From: Schistosoma mansoni
Lineage: Eukaryota > Platyhelminthes > Trematoda > Strigeidida > Schistosomatidae
Assembly (NCBI RefSeq): GCF_000237925.1
Contig: NW_017386010.1
Coordinates: forward strand, 372,001 to 436,000
Direction of reading: 5' to 3'
DNA length: 64,000 nt
The notes under the pieces are model-generated. The model was not told where the DNA came from and made no database searches. It saw only the letters and a list, made by a program, of their open reading frames with translations. This document shows positions 1 to 11,599 of this stretch, piece by piece (position 1 is the stretch's first letter; each line of letters starts with the position of its first letter). A program made the translations under genes and the position numbers.

Positions 1-505
1 GATTACTAATCTGGAAGACAGTCGGAATGAAAAAAGCCTCAATGATGTAATAAATGCAAGAAAGAGTTTCAAAAATGTTTTAAGATGCAACGAAGGAATA
101 TTTGTCACCAGAAGACTGAAGTTTCGCCATTTTTTAATCATCTTGATAGATTGCGATGTAGCGACTTGAAGTCATGCATCCAAGAGATGTTTGGTAATTG
201 CACAATCTAAAGTCATTCTATCTCTTGTTCTAAGGCTTTTTGGAACATGCTCAAAAGATCTAAGATATGCCCTCCCTTCTATTCGGCCAGTGTAGTTGCT
301 TTGTCAGGTACACGTAAATTTACAAACACAATTGACAGTAACATGAAAGGAGTGCTTGTCGATCTTTGATTGGGTTATTGAACATGTTTTATAAGGACTT
401 AGTAGTTTGGCTGCCGGAAAAGTTCTGGCTAATGCAATTTTAAGCCTCCCATTGATTATGTTTGAGACATCATCACCTTTGCAGTCAGATTCAAACAAAC
501 AATAC
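1..505 (-). mobile_element. Penelope-like retroelement, 3' fragment
   Basis: Read on the minus strand, 304-498 gives a frame with the arrangement seen at the end of a Penelope-type polyprotein: a linker with ISNIINGRLK-like spacing, then CVCKFTCT. After an in-frame TGA the same frame continues with NYTGRIEGRAYLRSFEHVP and KSLRTRD. The pattern C-x-C ... Y-x-G-R ... EH-P is that of the GIY-YIG-like endonuclease of Penelope-like elements. The copy is 5'-truncated, has at least the one stop and is not functional. A SINE of family A begins directly downstream (508 onward). The family call rests on motif spacing only; a different GIY-YIG-bearing retroelement is the main alternative. Confidence 0.5.
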
Positions 506-507
506 TA

Positions 508-836
508 AGTGAATTTAAACTTCACCCCATTGCACAAGCAAGTGGCTATCAAGATTCAGTGGCCGAGTGGATAACGCGATGGCGTTTGAAGCGAAAGGTA
601 CTGAGTTCGAGTCCCAGAGTGGACATCAACTCTGAGATACAGGTGCATCCAGCTGACGAGTCCCAAATAGGACGAAACGTGCGTCCTGGATTCCACTGCT
701 AGCCACTGTCTATTTTTGCTTACCATGCTTGTGAATTAAAGCTATATTGAGACAATACGCACAGTATGCACATATGCCAATTAGAGACTGACCAGTTATA
801 GTCCTAACAAATCGATGGGAAGATTCAAACTAACAT
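508..836 (+). mobile_element. Family A (Sm-alpha-type) SINE, near full length
   Basis: A tRNA-derived SINE with a box A-like TGGCCGAGTGG at about 560 and a box B-like GAGTTCGAGTCCC near 602-614. A hammerhead ribozyme follows at 647-691. Then comes a 3' body that recurs throughout the window and ends in AAGATTCAAAC. Just upstream (about 487-507) the sequence repeats the 3' end of the same family (TTCAAACAAACAATACTAAG), so this copy may sit head-to-tail behind a remnant of another unit. Confidence 0.85.
647..691 (+). ncRNA. Hammerhead ribozyme (family A)
   Basis: Stem I is ATCCAG/CTGGAT. The core is CTGACGA. Stem II is GTCC-loop-GGAC, followed by GAAA, and the short helix III is ACGT/GCGT (one G-T pair). 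Cleavage is expected after GTC at the end of helix III. All core bases are present. This is the classical schistosome Sm-alpha hammerhead architecture. Confidence 0.85.
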
Positions 837-954
837 TTTTGTATTATCTAAATTTGTGATTAGTTCTCAGTTTTATGAAAAGAATTGTAAATGTTTCTTT
901 TGTTTCTGAATTCTTGTGATTGTCACTCCCTCATTTTATATCCTTGTGTTTTAG

Positions 955-3900
955 CGTGCAACACTTCTTGGTTTTCCTACACATGCAGACTTTATGCTTG
1001 ATTTATACAAGACTAAAACGTCTGAGAATATTAGCGAATTTTTAAATAATCTTGGAAATAAACTAGAAAAAATTCGACTGAAAGAGTCGACACGTTTACT
1101 GGAATTGAAAAAAGAAGAGGTAAGATGTTTTTTTGCTCTCTACATTGGTCAATTATTTTTTGTAATTATTAAAACGTGTGTTGAACACGACTTAGCTGTG
1201 AAGTTATCTTAAAGCAGGATAGATACGATCTTAACATGTCCAGATCTCAGTAAACAAATTTGGGAAGGTTAAGCCAGTGTTCTAGGAAACAAATCTATAT
1301 TGTAAAGTTGAATTATCACACAAAATGCATTGATTAGTAGGCTTTTTTACTAGGGACACTAATATCTATAGTAAAATAAGGACACCTAGTCAAGCGTCCA
1401 CACCATTTCTCGGCAGAGCCAGTACTTTACTTGAGACAGCTCTTCACATTCCTTAAATAACCATTAACTTACCAGTCCCATACTTGTTCACCTCTGTGAA
1501 CTACCAACCAAATTATTCCTCTTAACTATTATCGTCTTCTTCCTTATTACTCTCCGTGGGGATTTCGCCCGTTGTCCGAGTACAGTGTTTCGAAGAACTT
1601 GATGTTCGTAGTCCCAATCTGGATGTTTTATCAAGTCATCTTTTGTAGTGGATCAGTTATTTGGTTTTCTGAAGACAAGTCTGTGCGTTTGTCCCATGCT
1701 TATGTCTGTTTTTGTATGTGTAGATTTTTATCCTCGTCACTTTTGAACAATTGCCCAAACTTATTCAAGTTAAGATCCGTACATCCCTCTACTTTATAAA
1801 TGTTTTCAATCTCCAGTACTGAATGGTAGAGATCGTTGAATTTCATTGAAATCATGGACCGGTCGATTCTAGACCACCATTGATCGGCTCATTATTCCAA
1901 TATCATTTCAATTCACTGGATAAGATCGATGGTCGATTCTGTTGTATAAAGAAGTTGACTTTAAAGAGCACACCATGACCAACTTACGTGATAAATTCCT
2001 TGGGGTTTTTAAATCATCACCTATCGAAATGAACACTTACACTTGACCTAGTATGTTCAGTAATAATAACACTTAGAAATGATGTGCCTGAAATCAGGAG
2101 ATATAATCTACCGACAGTGATTGACTAAACCATCCCACAACATCGAATGAGAGGAGTTAGAGGCTAAGCAATATTCGACGAATATTTATTCAAATAACTT
2201 GTTTCCGCACAATCAATTACTATTGAGACCATCCAACTTCAGTCCTTTCATGCTACTTGGCTACCATTATCCATTGTCACTCGTTGTACCTGTCTCATGC
2301 TTAACATGATTAAACTTTACTGGTCACAGCTTCTCACTAGAACTTCGAGAATTGGTCGGTTACAAGTAATCGTATGATGATTGTCGTTATAGTGTGTTGT
2401 GTAGATTGTCGATCCATAATAGGTGCGTGGATGCTTACAGCCATTGAGTAGTAGTCCCATGCTAGGTTATAAATAGCTATCCAATGCTTGCTGGTTTACA
2501 GCTTACGGTGATTCATATTATTCGTGTTGATGGTTACTGACTAACTGATATTTTTGTAAATAATATAATGTGTACATGAATATAACTAAGGTGACATGCT
2601 CGCTACATAAATCCGATTATCATGGGTCCGTTTACTTATGAATTTATGGGTTCGAATCACTGAAGATTTCTAAACTAGGTCAAAACAATTGATGTCAGTA
2701 CCCCCTGATTTCTAACCGGTTCTCCCTACGTGATATTTTTGAACCATAACGAAAATCATTCTCAGTTGTTTTCTTCTTTCCAACTTTCATTTAATATACT
2801 TACTAAGTTTATTTCCCTCTTCCAGTGTGATCGTTTAGGATACACGTTTAATAATTGCTTAAATCCATGGGATACACGATATTATATGAATATGGTTAAA
2901 GAACGAGATTATTCCGTCGACGAAGTGGCTTTGAAGAAATATTTTCCATTGGCTACTGTAAAATCGGGTATATTGCGATTGTATCAACAATTACTTGGTT
3001 TAAAATTTGAGCGTGTTCCGAATGCAGAAGTTTGGCACGAAGAGGTAGAAATGGTTAGTTCATAAATTTGATATCTTTATTCTTCAGTTTGGTCAAGATT
3101 GTGTTTATTATTTCTAGGACTAGCGGTATAGTGCTCGACTACCCAAACTAAAGTAGGTGAGTGTGGGGTTGAAACCTATTACGTTGTGATTAGGTGTGAC
3201 ATTGTGATGACACAATGGGGCTATGTTAGCTGGAAAAATAATCCATTTAGGTACCACCAAACCCGGAAGGTCGCTTGGAGAATATAGTATAGATAACAGC
3301 AAGAACTTAATGTCCAAGTGCGATATCGTTGTACTAAGTGTACTGAAATGTGATGGCAGTAAGTTGGTGATTCTTTCAGACAACTGGCGTTTGCAGCGAT
3401 GTTGCCTTCTCATAACGGACTAAATGGATTAGAAAGTGTGGGCTCTGAAAAAAATACACCTCAGCTTGTCCTACGGATTTCTGTCATCAGTAGTAAATTC
3501 TGAATGGAGCTAACATATTTAGAACTGCCCTCAAATAGGCCTTGTGTGATCGGCCTGAAACACTTGTCATTTGGGTACTTGGTTTGTGCTCCCAGGTTGT
3601 CAAAATTAGTTTCAGCAACCGGAAAGTGAAATCCATTCTGGGTACATAGAACAGCACTCAATTGATCACCTCATTGGTACACACACTTGTTCAAGGTGAC
3701 ACTTACATTATTATTACGGATATCCTGTAGATTGTGTAGACGGAGCAGTGACTCTCGTTTCAGGTGCTGGACGTTTAGCCACTAAGTCGTACGTTTGAAC
3801 TGCACTATGACTACTTCGGTTTTGTTAACCAGAGAGTATCAATAGCCGTCACTTGAAGTGTGTCTGTAAGCCAAGCAGATAAATCTGTACCCGGTTAATG

Positions 3901-6900
3901 ATAATATTCCTTCTGCTGTATGGATATATTTGTTGAGTAATGAATGTGAAAAACTCGATTATATACTTTTGTAGTCGATGATGTATACGCACATATTGGA
4001 TTATGTAGGGTCTATGCCTTGGTCATCAGTCAACTCATTAATGTTACCTTCATTTATGAATTTAATGTACTTTGAGTGTTTCTCTGTTGAATATTAACCA
4101 TTTATATTACCAAGCATTATTTACATCGATTTTGTTGCATGAGGGTTAAATAATTTTTTTAAAGCCTATGTCAAACTACTGGCTATTCAAGTGCAATTCA
4201 ATTGATTCGTAGTGTTAAAAGTTCTCATAAACAGCATGAGTATGCAATATTTATGTTATAGGTTAAGAATTCGTTTATCTTGGAAAGAAAGAAAACTCAA
4301 TCTATGTGAAATACTATATATACTGTGCCTTAATTTTCCATAATCATGTACAAGTGATATCTGTCCAGGAGAGCTAACTTCTTCCATTCATTCATCTGAA
4401 TCATGTGATCATTTGAGAGTTAATTCCCTTAGTTCTAATGATGAGCCGTGACCAGTGGAGTCTAATGGTGTCAGGAGTGAGGCAATTGCCCACCACTGAT
4501 AATGGTTGCTCAATATAACAGATTAGTCGGAGTTAGAAATGTAAACTGTTAAATACGAACTCAGTGGTCTAAATGTTAATTGCCCACCACTAGACCTGGA
4601 AATCCTAGGTTCAATCTCCAATGGTGTCGTAGATGAATACTGCTGACGATTCCCCTACTGGGATGAAATGGGTATTTAGTGTTTTTAAGTCTTCAACAGT
4701 TGTTTAACTAAAGTCAGTCCTTGATGTAAACTATTTTCAAGTTTTATTTAAAACTTAAACATCATTCAATCCTATCATTGAGTGTGAATCTTTTTCTCTC
4801 TTTGTCTGTATAATTTTTCGTTGTAGTATTCAGTGAGTGATTCTGAATCCAATAGTTTGTTAGGTTATTTCTATCTTGACCTGCATCCACGTGAAGGTAA
4901 ATATGGACATGCAGCTGTATTCGGTTTACAACCAGGATGCCGTGGATCAATGGACTCCAATAATACTACGGTGAATGAACATAATCATTCCCCATCGTTA
5001 TTAACCTCTGAACGTCAATTGGCTATAGCAGCATTGGTTACTAATTTCACTTCACCAGATAAAAATACTGGCCAATGCTTTCTATTTCATCATGAAGTCG
5101 TGACTTTCTTCCATGAATTTGGTCATCTGATGCACCATGTATGTTCACATACTGAAACAGCTTTATTTAGGTAAGTAAATATTTCTAGTGATTGAAATTA
5201 AGAATAAATTTTGGTTAAATGTACGTGAAATTCATTTATTCCTAGCTTACAGTTTTTGCTATCAGGGGGAATGGTGTCTCAGTAATTAAAACACTTGACT
5301 TTCAGCCACTAAGTCCTTGGTTCAAACCACTCTTCATTTATTCGATTTGGACAACTGAGCTTAGAATCTATGACCGTCACACATAGAGTATTATTCGAAG
5401 CTTCTCAAACTAATATGTACCTGGTGAATTAGTTGAATTAAGTCGTAAATATTGACATCAGGTAGAGTGATTCATTGTGTTAGTCGGATGTATCCCTTTG
5501 CTACTGCACTTCATTTTGTGATTCCATACTCATCAGGATAATGTTTCTTTACGAAATTATCCTCCAATATAAAATTAGTTATTTGTTTAGAGAAATTAAT
5601 CCTGTTTGTAAATTTAAGTAAATCAGAGGAGGTTTTGTGGAGAATTTAGTATTTTCTCAGTTGAAATCATGAGTTAATTGAAGCTAGACCACCATCGAAA
5701 ACCTGNNNNNNNNNNNNNNNNNNNNNNNNNNNNNNNNNNNNNNNNNNNNNNNNNNNNNNNNNNNNNNNNNNNNNNNNNNNNNNNNNNNNNNNNNNNNNNN
5801 NNNNNNNNNNNNNNNNNNNNNNNNNNNNNNNNNNNNNNNNNNNNNNNNNNNNNNNNNNNNNNNNNNNNNNNNNNNNNNNNNNNNNNNNNNNNNNNNNNNN
5901 NNNNNGTCAGAACCATAATGCTCTTTCAGTATTCTGATTTCATTATGATAAGGTATCATAAAATATATACTACGGAATGTGGTTTGTTCCATATGTATAT
6001 AAAAAATCAATTATATTAACATTTTTCATACAATCGTTCACTTCAGTTATTGGTAATTAAGTTTAATATCTTCACACATTTTCTGTCGATCCCACACAAT
6101 ATTAAATACTCGAATTAATTCACTTGCCGAAGACCCTGTCACGTGTATTATAAAACGTATGTCGGCACTCCAATTGTGGTAATGTATTATCTTCAAGACA
6201 ATTCTTGATTTTGAGCGACCGTTCTGGCGGATGCGGGATAGTGGATGAGCAATGTTGAGGAGTCCCATAATAGGACGAAACGGCCGTCCAGTGCTTCCAG
6301 GTTTTCGATGGTGGTCTAGCTTCAATTGACTCATGATTTCAACTGTGAAAATTTAAGTAAAACAATCAACAGTTGGATTTGATCTGAAAAATGTGATGCA
6401 TTTGTGTTATGCATTTCAAACAATCTGGCCACACATATACTTGTCAACGCATTTGTACATGAAAACTAATAGTGATCGATAGAATAGAATCACCAATAGA
6501 CATCAATTGATAATTGTAAATAAAGGAAAGAAACAAAATCAACACCATGTTGGGAAGAATAGAAAATTGTCACACCACCATCCTATTCCATAAAATATCT
6601 CGAAGATTGATTACCTGGGAAGATTCAGGGTTATGACAAATTATCTTGATTAAAATAAAGGGAGTTTGAATTCGCGAGTAGCTAAGGCCCCCATAAACCT
6701 AAGAATTCATCCATGGCAATTTCTACACAATGTTTTAAGAGTTGTATTAATGTTAATTCTATTAAGAGTGAAATGAAGAGGGAATGACAAAATACTGAAG
6801 CTACCTTTTATGGGATACTGTCTCTCTTAATTGGAAGTCTATAAAGTACTAATAACATTTAATTTTGTGACTTTTTATTCCGAAACCTTGTCATTTTGTC

Positions 6901-9900
6901 TTTACAGCTACGGTTTGATCTGGAAATGGGATGTAAGAGATCTCCGTCACGCTCTCTACCTTATGCTCGGCCAGCATTTTAGAGGACTGTTCAAAACATT
7001 GGGAAGTATAAAACAACCGCTCTCATCATCCTCACTATTCACCTACAACTAATAACGAAGTCGGATCAAGGACTTTTAAGGTTTTACTTCATCTATCGTT
7101 GGAAAAAAACCACTTAACATAGTAAAGTTACTGTAATTAACTCTAGTATTTTTCTAGAAACTTTTCAGTATCATAAAATTGTTCCTCATTTAAAGCAGTT
7201 AGTCTCCTTTAGGTGTATAGCAATGAGAAGTCAGTCAATCAACTACAACGTAGGACCAGGCACATATATGCATCGGTCCAAGTTGACACACCTCATCAAC
7301 TCAACAATTTATTTTATTTTATTTAAACACATAAATATTGGTACAAAGAAGCACCAGATACATATGCGCCTCACAAATCTCATTTGATTTGTGTGAGGGC
7401 TGTGATACTGCCCAGGTGCCCAGACTGAAGCAGGTGGTTTTCTTAAGGGACCACAACCCGAGCCTTTGACCTGAAGGTCTAGTCCACAAGGCAGTGGAGA
7501 TCGTAAGGAGATGCAGTCCCATGGTAGCCGGTGACCAACGATCGGTTCATATGCCATTTGTTTCCTCAGGATACTGGAGCCCATGTTCACCATTGGTTTG
7601 GAATCAGGGTTTTCCAACGTCCCTAGGTGGACTCGCCTTGTCCACCAACCCGCTTAAAGCGCCGGACATTCGCTTTTCGTCCCCTCAATTTCGTAAACAA
7701 CAGTGATGCCACGAGAAGGCAGTGAGTGGGACTTCCCTGGCAGAGGCTATATATTCGCTGGTCATGTGAGAGCATTTGGAGAGGGAGAGCGGACTCTCTC
7801 CACTCTCGGCCGTACCAGGGCATTTGGGGGCCAACTCAACAAGGTGAACACCAAATTCATAGAAGTAGTTACTTCAATGGTAGTAATATAGAAAAAAGTA
7901 TATAAAGATGTAATACGGGGAGAAAGAATTAGTTCGTAGAAAGAAGGGTATAAAGTAAGTCTAATCTTACGGTTTAAGGAAAGACAAAGTGTCTAAACAC
8001 CGTCGCCATTGTGACCGATTCCGAGGCATGTCACCTAGAGTCTCTAACCATTGGTTACGATAGTCGCGCGGACCCCAACCAAGTAACCTGCATCTACCAA
8101 CATGGCTAAGACTAGGAGTTAGTGACTTCAAGCACTGATGTCACATTTTAGTTTGACCGCCCTTACCTGGCAATGAGAAGAGATGGAGTTGATGTGATCA
8201 TTTATCACATTTCGCTCCTCTTTAGCTTTATTGTACAAGTTTATGGACTTGTTTAGTTGAGTGGTAATTTTCATTATACAGTGAACTCATCTGGAAAGAA
8301 AACTACATAGCTTGAAATGTTATGAAGAGTAATTCTTATGTCTGACCTTTCGGGTAGGTGATTAGCTCTAAGTCTTTACTTCTTGAACGCATATTGCTAC
8401 TTGTCTGTTGAAGGTAGGACCAATTTTTGCTGAGTTATAATCAGAACTTTTAAATTGACTGTTCAACTTCCAATGGTAATTAAAGTACATCTACGTGATA
8501 GTTCAAAAATGTTATCTATTATGTGTTGTGGAAAAAATCAACCGAATCATATGTCCTAAAGACAAATGAGAAATGCATCCAAAGGTACACTATTATGAGT
8601 AAATGAGTTATTCTGCCTACCAAAAATAACCGACTACCTATCTTCGTTTAGATTAGTCCACTAATTCTTGCATATAGACATAACTTATGTACATAATTAT
8701 TTGGTTCTTGGTATTAAAGCTTCTTCGACATGATTGGCCTTCTTATTTTCGCACAAGTAGTCTCGATAAGTGTCATATAGCTTATGAATTTGTAAATGGA
8801 TCAAACTGACAGATCATAACATTGTTCTAAGTTCATTTAGGCTCATAAAATGGTTCTATTCATAGACGAGGTTACCTTGAGGTCGATGGTGATAGACTTT
8901 CTCTGTATAATATAAATCAATAATGATCTTTAATTTTAATTAGGCACCAGATTGTGTGAAAGTGTATACCACTTGAATATTGAATTTTGAACTAGAGGCA
9001 AAGCATTGATAACATTTACATCATAATGAATAAAGATTTGAGTTATCCCATTGTTGATATTGTTGACTGAATTTTGATCAGTCGTTGTTAACATATGTAT
9101 ATCGTGTGCAGATTATCCCGATATAACTACTTTGTCATAAATCTTATGGACTAGATACGTTGTTGTTAACAGTAGTGAATATCAACAACGGGATAATTCT
9201 AAACCTTTACCATTAATGGTTATGCAAACTCACTAGCCCATTGAATAACAATTTTTGCGTTTTGAGAAGAACATACTGGGTGTGTGCCCCAATGTGATCA
9301 TCAATACACTGTAATGAATGTAGATTGAGTTATGACGAGTTTTGAATAGGAGGATGAAACTGGCATCCAAGATTTCACTGCTTTTCGCTATCCATCTATT
9401 ATATTGATAACATTTATGTCTATTTACTTGTGTTTTTTCTCTGAAGTGGTACAGCTGTAGAAACAGATTTTGTCGAGTGTCCATCACAAATGCTAGAAAA
9501 TTGGGTATGGAATGTTGACGGACTGAAGGCGCTACTTGATACAAATGATGATCCGATTCCAAAAGATTTATTAGCTAATCTAATTAATTCACGTATAGCA
9601 AATGCTGGTCTATTTTATTCTCGACAAATACTTTTAGCCTCATTCGATCAAGCCATTCATACAACGAACTGGGAAGTGAGTTTGATGTTTTTTTGGTAAA
9701 GAAAATAATAGGTTCTTAACATTTGTTATTTTGTCACTTTTTCGGCTTCTCCCCGGATACACTAATCACTTGTTGGAATGTTTGGTCAGTCAAATCCACT
9801 ATGTCTTCAACGGAATCCTTTTATTTATTTGATGTGTGTTGGTTCTGCCTGGAAATGACCATCATTATCATTATTTATTATTATTATCGTGTTCATATAA

Positions 9901-11459
9901 CTTTATTTGTGCTTCGCTTTTTTCAACACAGGATGATCCACTGATTACTTTTACGAATTTAAGTAAAAAATGTTTGGGTATTGAACCGATACCAGATACT
10001 TTTTGGCCTGCATCATTTCTTCATTTAACTTGTGGATATGATGGACGTTTTTATAGTTATTTAGTAAGTTAATAAGTATAGTCTTTTATGTATTATTTTC
10101 TGTTTGTGATTGTTGGTCCAGTGAGATACATTGTTTTTGCGGATATTTCAGTATTTTCATAGTTGAAATCATGAGTCAATTAACCTAGACCACCATCGAA
10201 AACCTGGAAGCACTGGACGGCCGTTTCGTTCTATCATGGGACTCCTCAGCAGTGCGCATCTACGATCTCGCACTCGCGAGATTCGAACCCAGGACCTACC
10301 AGTCTCGCGCCAGAGCACTTTACCGATAGACCACTGAGCTGGCCGGCATCCAACGGTGTTAATGTCTAACTTCAACCAATCCACGATGTTTGAGCAACCA
10401 TTCACCAATTGTCTTCAGTGAGTTGATATTTCTACAACAGACTTGGTTGAACTCCACTAGTCACTGCTTGTATATTGATTGAAGTTATCAAACTTCACTA
10501 GAGAATTAGTAAAAACACTTAAACTCAACACACACACAAAATAATTTGTTGGTGGATAACTGATATATTCACTATTTACTGTTGGTAATTAATTAAACTA
10601 ACAAATATCATATGAGACTTGTCTTAATTGTATATGTCAATGTGCAAAAAATAATGAATGTATTACACTCGTATATATAGGGTTCAGTTACTAAGCTGTT
10701 CGCAGACTAGTCTATATTGATTTCAAAGTCTCTATGAGTTATTTTCTCTTATCAACTATTTATGGGTAAAATATTTTCAAAATAATTGAATATGTTTGAT
10801 GTGAACTTGTTCTCTGGTTATGCTTGCATCAATAAATAACACTGGTATCCACTCTTCAGCCAATTCATATATACTGACTCTTAAGGTCCAATGTATGGCC
10901 TTTTCTCACCAAGCTCCAATACGGAGAAAACACAACCGATATACTCTCTCTCCCTCTCTGTATGTAGTATGTAGTCGAACAAACTTGAGGTGTTAACTGT
11001 TCTGGCCAATTAAGAGAGGACGAAGATAAGTGAAATATAAATACTGATTAAATTCATTTAGTATTGTTTGTTTGAATGAACATCAACTCTGAGATGCAGG
11101 TACATCCAGCTGACGAGTCCCAAATAGGACGAAACGCGCGTCCTGGATTCCACTGCTAGCCACTATCCGTCTTTGATTATAAATACTGATTTCCTCAAGA
11201 TTATCTATACATCCGATTTATTCTAACCTTTTCTTTTTACTTAAAGTGGAGTAGAGTATACAGCATTGATATATTTGAATCACGTTTTCAATGTGCTATG
11301 GATGGTGGTTGCCTTAGTAAATCAGTTGGAAGAGATTATCGTGAGAAAATTCTTCGTCCTGGTGGTTCTAAAGATGCTGCAGATATGTTGAAAGATTTTC
11401 TTGGACGTGAACCAAATGATAATGCTTTCTTCAAATTATTAAAAGTTAATTCGTCATAA
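955..11459 (+). CDS. Thimet oligopeptidase/neurolysin-type M3 zinc metallopeptidase, C-terminal 436 residues
   Basis: A cytosolic-type oligopeptidase (MEROPS M3) that cuts short peptides. Six exons end cleanly at GT/AG sites: 955-1119, 2826-3053, 4827-5170, 9447-9675, 9932-10063 and 11247-11459. Spliced, they read through in one frame to TAA. Landmarks in order: LLGFPTHADFMLDL; WDTRYYMNMV; FYLDLHPREGKYGHAAVFG; the zinc site FFHEFGHLMHH (HEFGH encoded at 5112-5126); FVECPSQMLENWVW, whose first Glu (9475-9477) is the third zinc ligand; ANAGLF; CGYDGRFYSYLWS; and LRPGGSKDAADML. The aligned length matches the last two thirds of vertebrate thimet oligopeptidase (about 689 aa). The N-terminal exons lie before the window. 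Between GLQPGC and RQLAIAA there is an insertion of about 18 residues relative to the mammalian enzyme. Introns of 1.7, 1.8, 4.3, 0.26 and 1.2 kb hold SINEs and one gap (5706-5905). Thimet oligopeptidase and neurolysin cannot be told apart from this part. Confidence 0.95.
3740..3910 (+). repeat. Family E tRNA-like SINE remnant (intron 2)
   Basis: Shares a box B-like region (AGCCACTAAGTC then GTTTGAAC) and a downstream stretch (about 3850-3895, ending in GTACCCGGTTAATG) with 5265-5440. The two copies are well diverged. No hammerhead core was seen in either. Confidence 0.4.
4445..4690 (+). repeat. Old family B-like SINE remnant (intron 2)
   Basis: Starts with CCGTGACCAGTGGAGT, the 5' end seen in family B. 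It passes a tRNA-like region (AACTCAGTGGTCTAAATG ... GGTTCAATCTCC) and ends with a decayed hammerhead-like block (CTGCTGACGATTCCCC ... GGGATGAAATG). Strong divergence from intact B copies indicates an old insertion or an older subfamily. Confidence 0.5.
5265..5440 (+). repeat. Family E tRNA-like SINE remnant (intron 3)
   Basis: Second copy of the repeat at 3740-3910: GTCTCAGTAATTAAAACACT, then AGCCACTAAGTCC and TTGGTTCAAACC as a box B-like element, then a shared 3' part ending near GTACCTGGTGAATTAG. Confidence 0.4.
5627..5705 (-). mobile_element. Family B SINE, 3' end cut by an assembly gap
   Basis: Minus-strand 3' tail of family B (GGTTTTGTGGAGAATTTAG, then GAAATCATGAG and AAGCTAGACCACCATCG) running straight into the gap at 5706. 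Confidence 0.75.
5706..5905. other. Assembly gap, 200 N
   Basis: A run of exactly 200 N, a default gap size, starting inside a family B SINE in intron 3 of the peptidase gene. Confidence 0.99.
6228..6350 (+). mobile_element. Family B SINE, 3' half
   Basis: Contains the hammerhead block (GAGGAGTCCCATAATAGGAC, GAAACGGCCGTCCAGTGC) and the tail CTAGCTTCAATTGACTCATG. The first core base is T instead of C (TTGAGGA) and stem I carries a mismatch (GCAATG/CAGTGC), so cleavage is doubtful. Confidence 0.75.
7308..7831 (-). mobile_element. Retroposon R, full length (524 bp) with 11-bp target-site duplication
   Basis: Flanked by a perfect direct repeat CAACTCAACAA (7297-7307 and 7832-7842). Read on the minus strand it starts CCCCCAAATGCCCTGG and ends in an A-rich tail built of AATAAA-like units. 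Other copies lie at 47284-47811 and 52528-53046. It encodes no convincing protein. Its last ~70 bases match the 3' end of the LINE at 49344-49875. It lies in intron 3 of the peptidase gene, antisense to it. Confidence 0.75.
10148..10470 (-). mobile_element. Family B SINE, near full length (intron 5)
   Basis: On the minus strand it has a 5' segment (CTAGTGGAGTTCAACCAAG), a tRNA-like box A (AGCTCAGTGGTCTATCGG) and a box B-like GGTTCGAATCTCGCGAG. A hammerhead at 10210-10255 and the tail CTAGACC...CATGATTTC follow. Confidence 0.85.
10210..10255 (-). ncRNA. Hammerhead ribozyme (family B)
   Basis: Minus strand: GCACTG/CAGTGC stem I (6 bp), core CTGAGGA, stem II GTCC-loop-GAAC with one mismatch, GAAA, self-complementary helix III ACGGCCGT, then the cleavage C. 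All core bases are intact. Confidence 0.75.
11055..11175 (+). mobile_element. Family A SINE, short fold-back copy (intron 5)
   Basis: The left 30 bases (TTTAGTATTGTTTGTTTGAA) are the family A 3' end in inverted orientation. They join directly to the plus-strand segment GAACATCAACTCTGAG and the hammerhead. The box A/box B region and the rest of the 3' body are absent. It lies about 70 bases before the last exon of the peptidase gene. Confidence 0.75.
11104..11148 (+). ncRNA. Hammerhead ribozyme (family A), canonical
   Basis: No deviation from the expected hammerhead: ATCCAG/CTGGAT stem I, CTGACGA, GTCC-CAAATA-GGAC stem II, GAAA, helix III ACGCGCGT (self-complementary), cleavage after GTC. It is in the last intron of the peptidase gene in the sense direction, so the pre-mRNA would contain it. 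Confidence 0.9.
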
Positions 11460-11543
11460 TTAAAGTAATTTGTCTTTCAATTTTCATTTTTAAAAAAGGA
11501 GATTTAATTGTTTTTATTTGACTTCTTATTGTTTCTTATTTTT

Positions 11544-11549
11544 AATAAA
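11544..11549 (+). terminator. Polyadenylation signal of the M3 peptidase gene
   Basis: AATAAA lies 85 bases after the TAA stop in a T-rich 3' region, the expected place for the 3' end of the transcript. Confidence 0.6.
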
Positions 11550-11599
11550 AGTTTTTCCCAGCTTTTTATTACTATAGTTTTGATATTTTCTTCCCGAGA

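Noticed and set aside
994-1212. Frame extended beyond 1119
   Set aside because: GTAAGA at 1120 is the exon's donor, and the alignment with thimet oligopeptidase stops there.
5674-6019. Long open frames across runs of N (also at 32639-33222, 42077-42583, 48008-48372, 55791-56192)
   Set aside because: Their length comes from undefined bases in assembly gaps; the defined parts are SINE or LINE tail sequence.
6831-7052. 73-codon plus-strand frame in intron 3 of the peptidase gene
   Set aside because: No splice logic and no homology that I recognise; peptidase residues flow directly from exon 4827-5170 to exon 9447-9675.
7309-7891. Several 60-100-codon frames on both strands
   Set aside because: They lie in retroposon R, and the corresponding frames in the copies at 47 and 52 kb are not preserved.
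9233-9562. 109-codon minus-strand frame
   Set aside because: It overlaps the fourth visible exon of the peptidase gene on the opposite strand and has no protein-like features.
10290-10350. Possible tRNA genes at the box A/box B regions of the many tRNA-like segments
   Set aside because: Each is the head of a dispersed SINE with a ribozyme and body behind it. None folds into a complete cloverleaf with an acceptor stem by eye.
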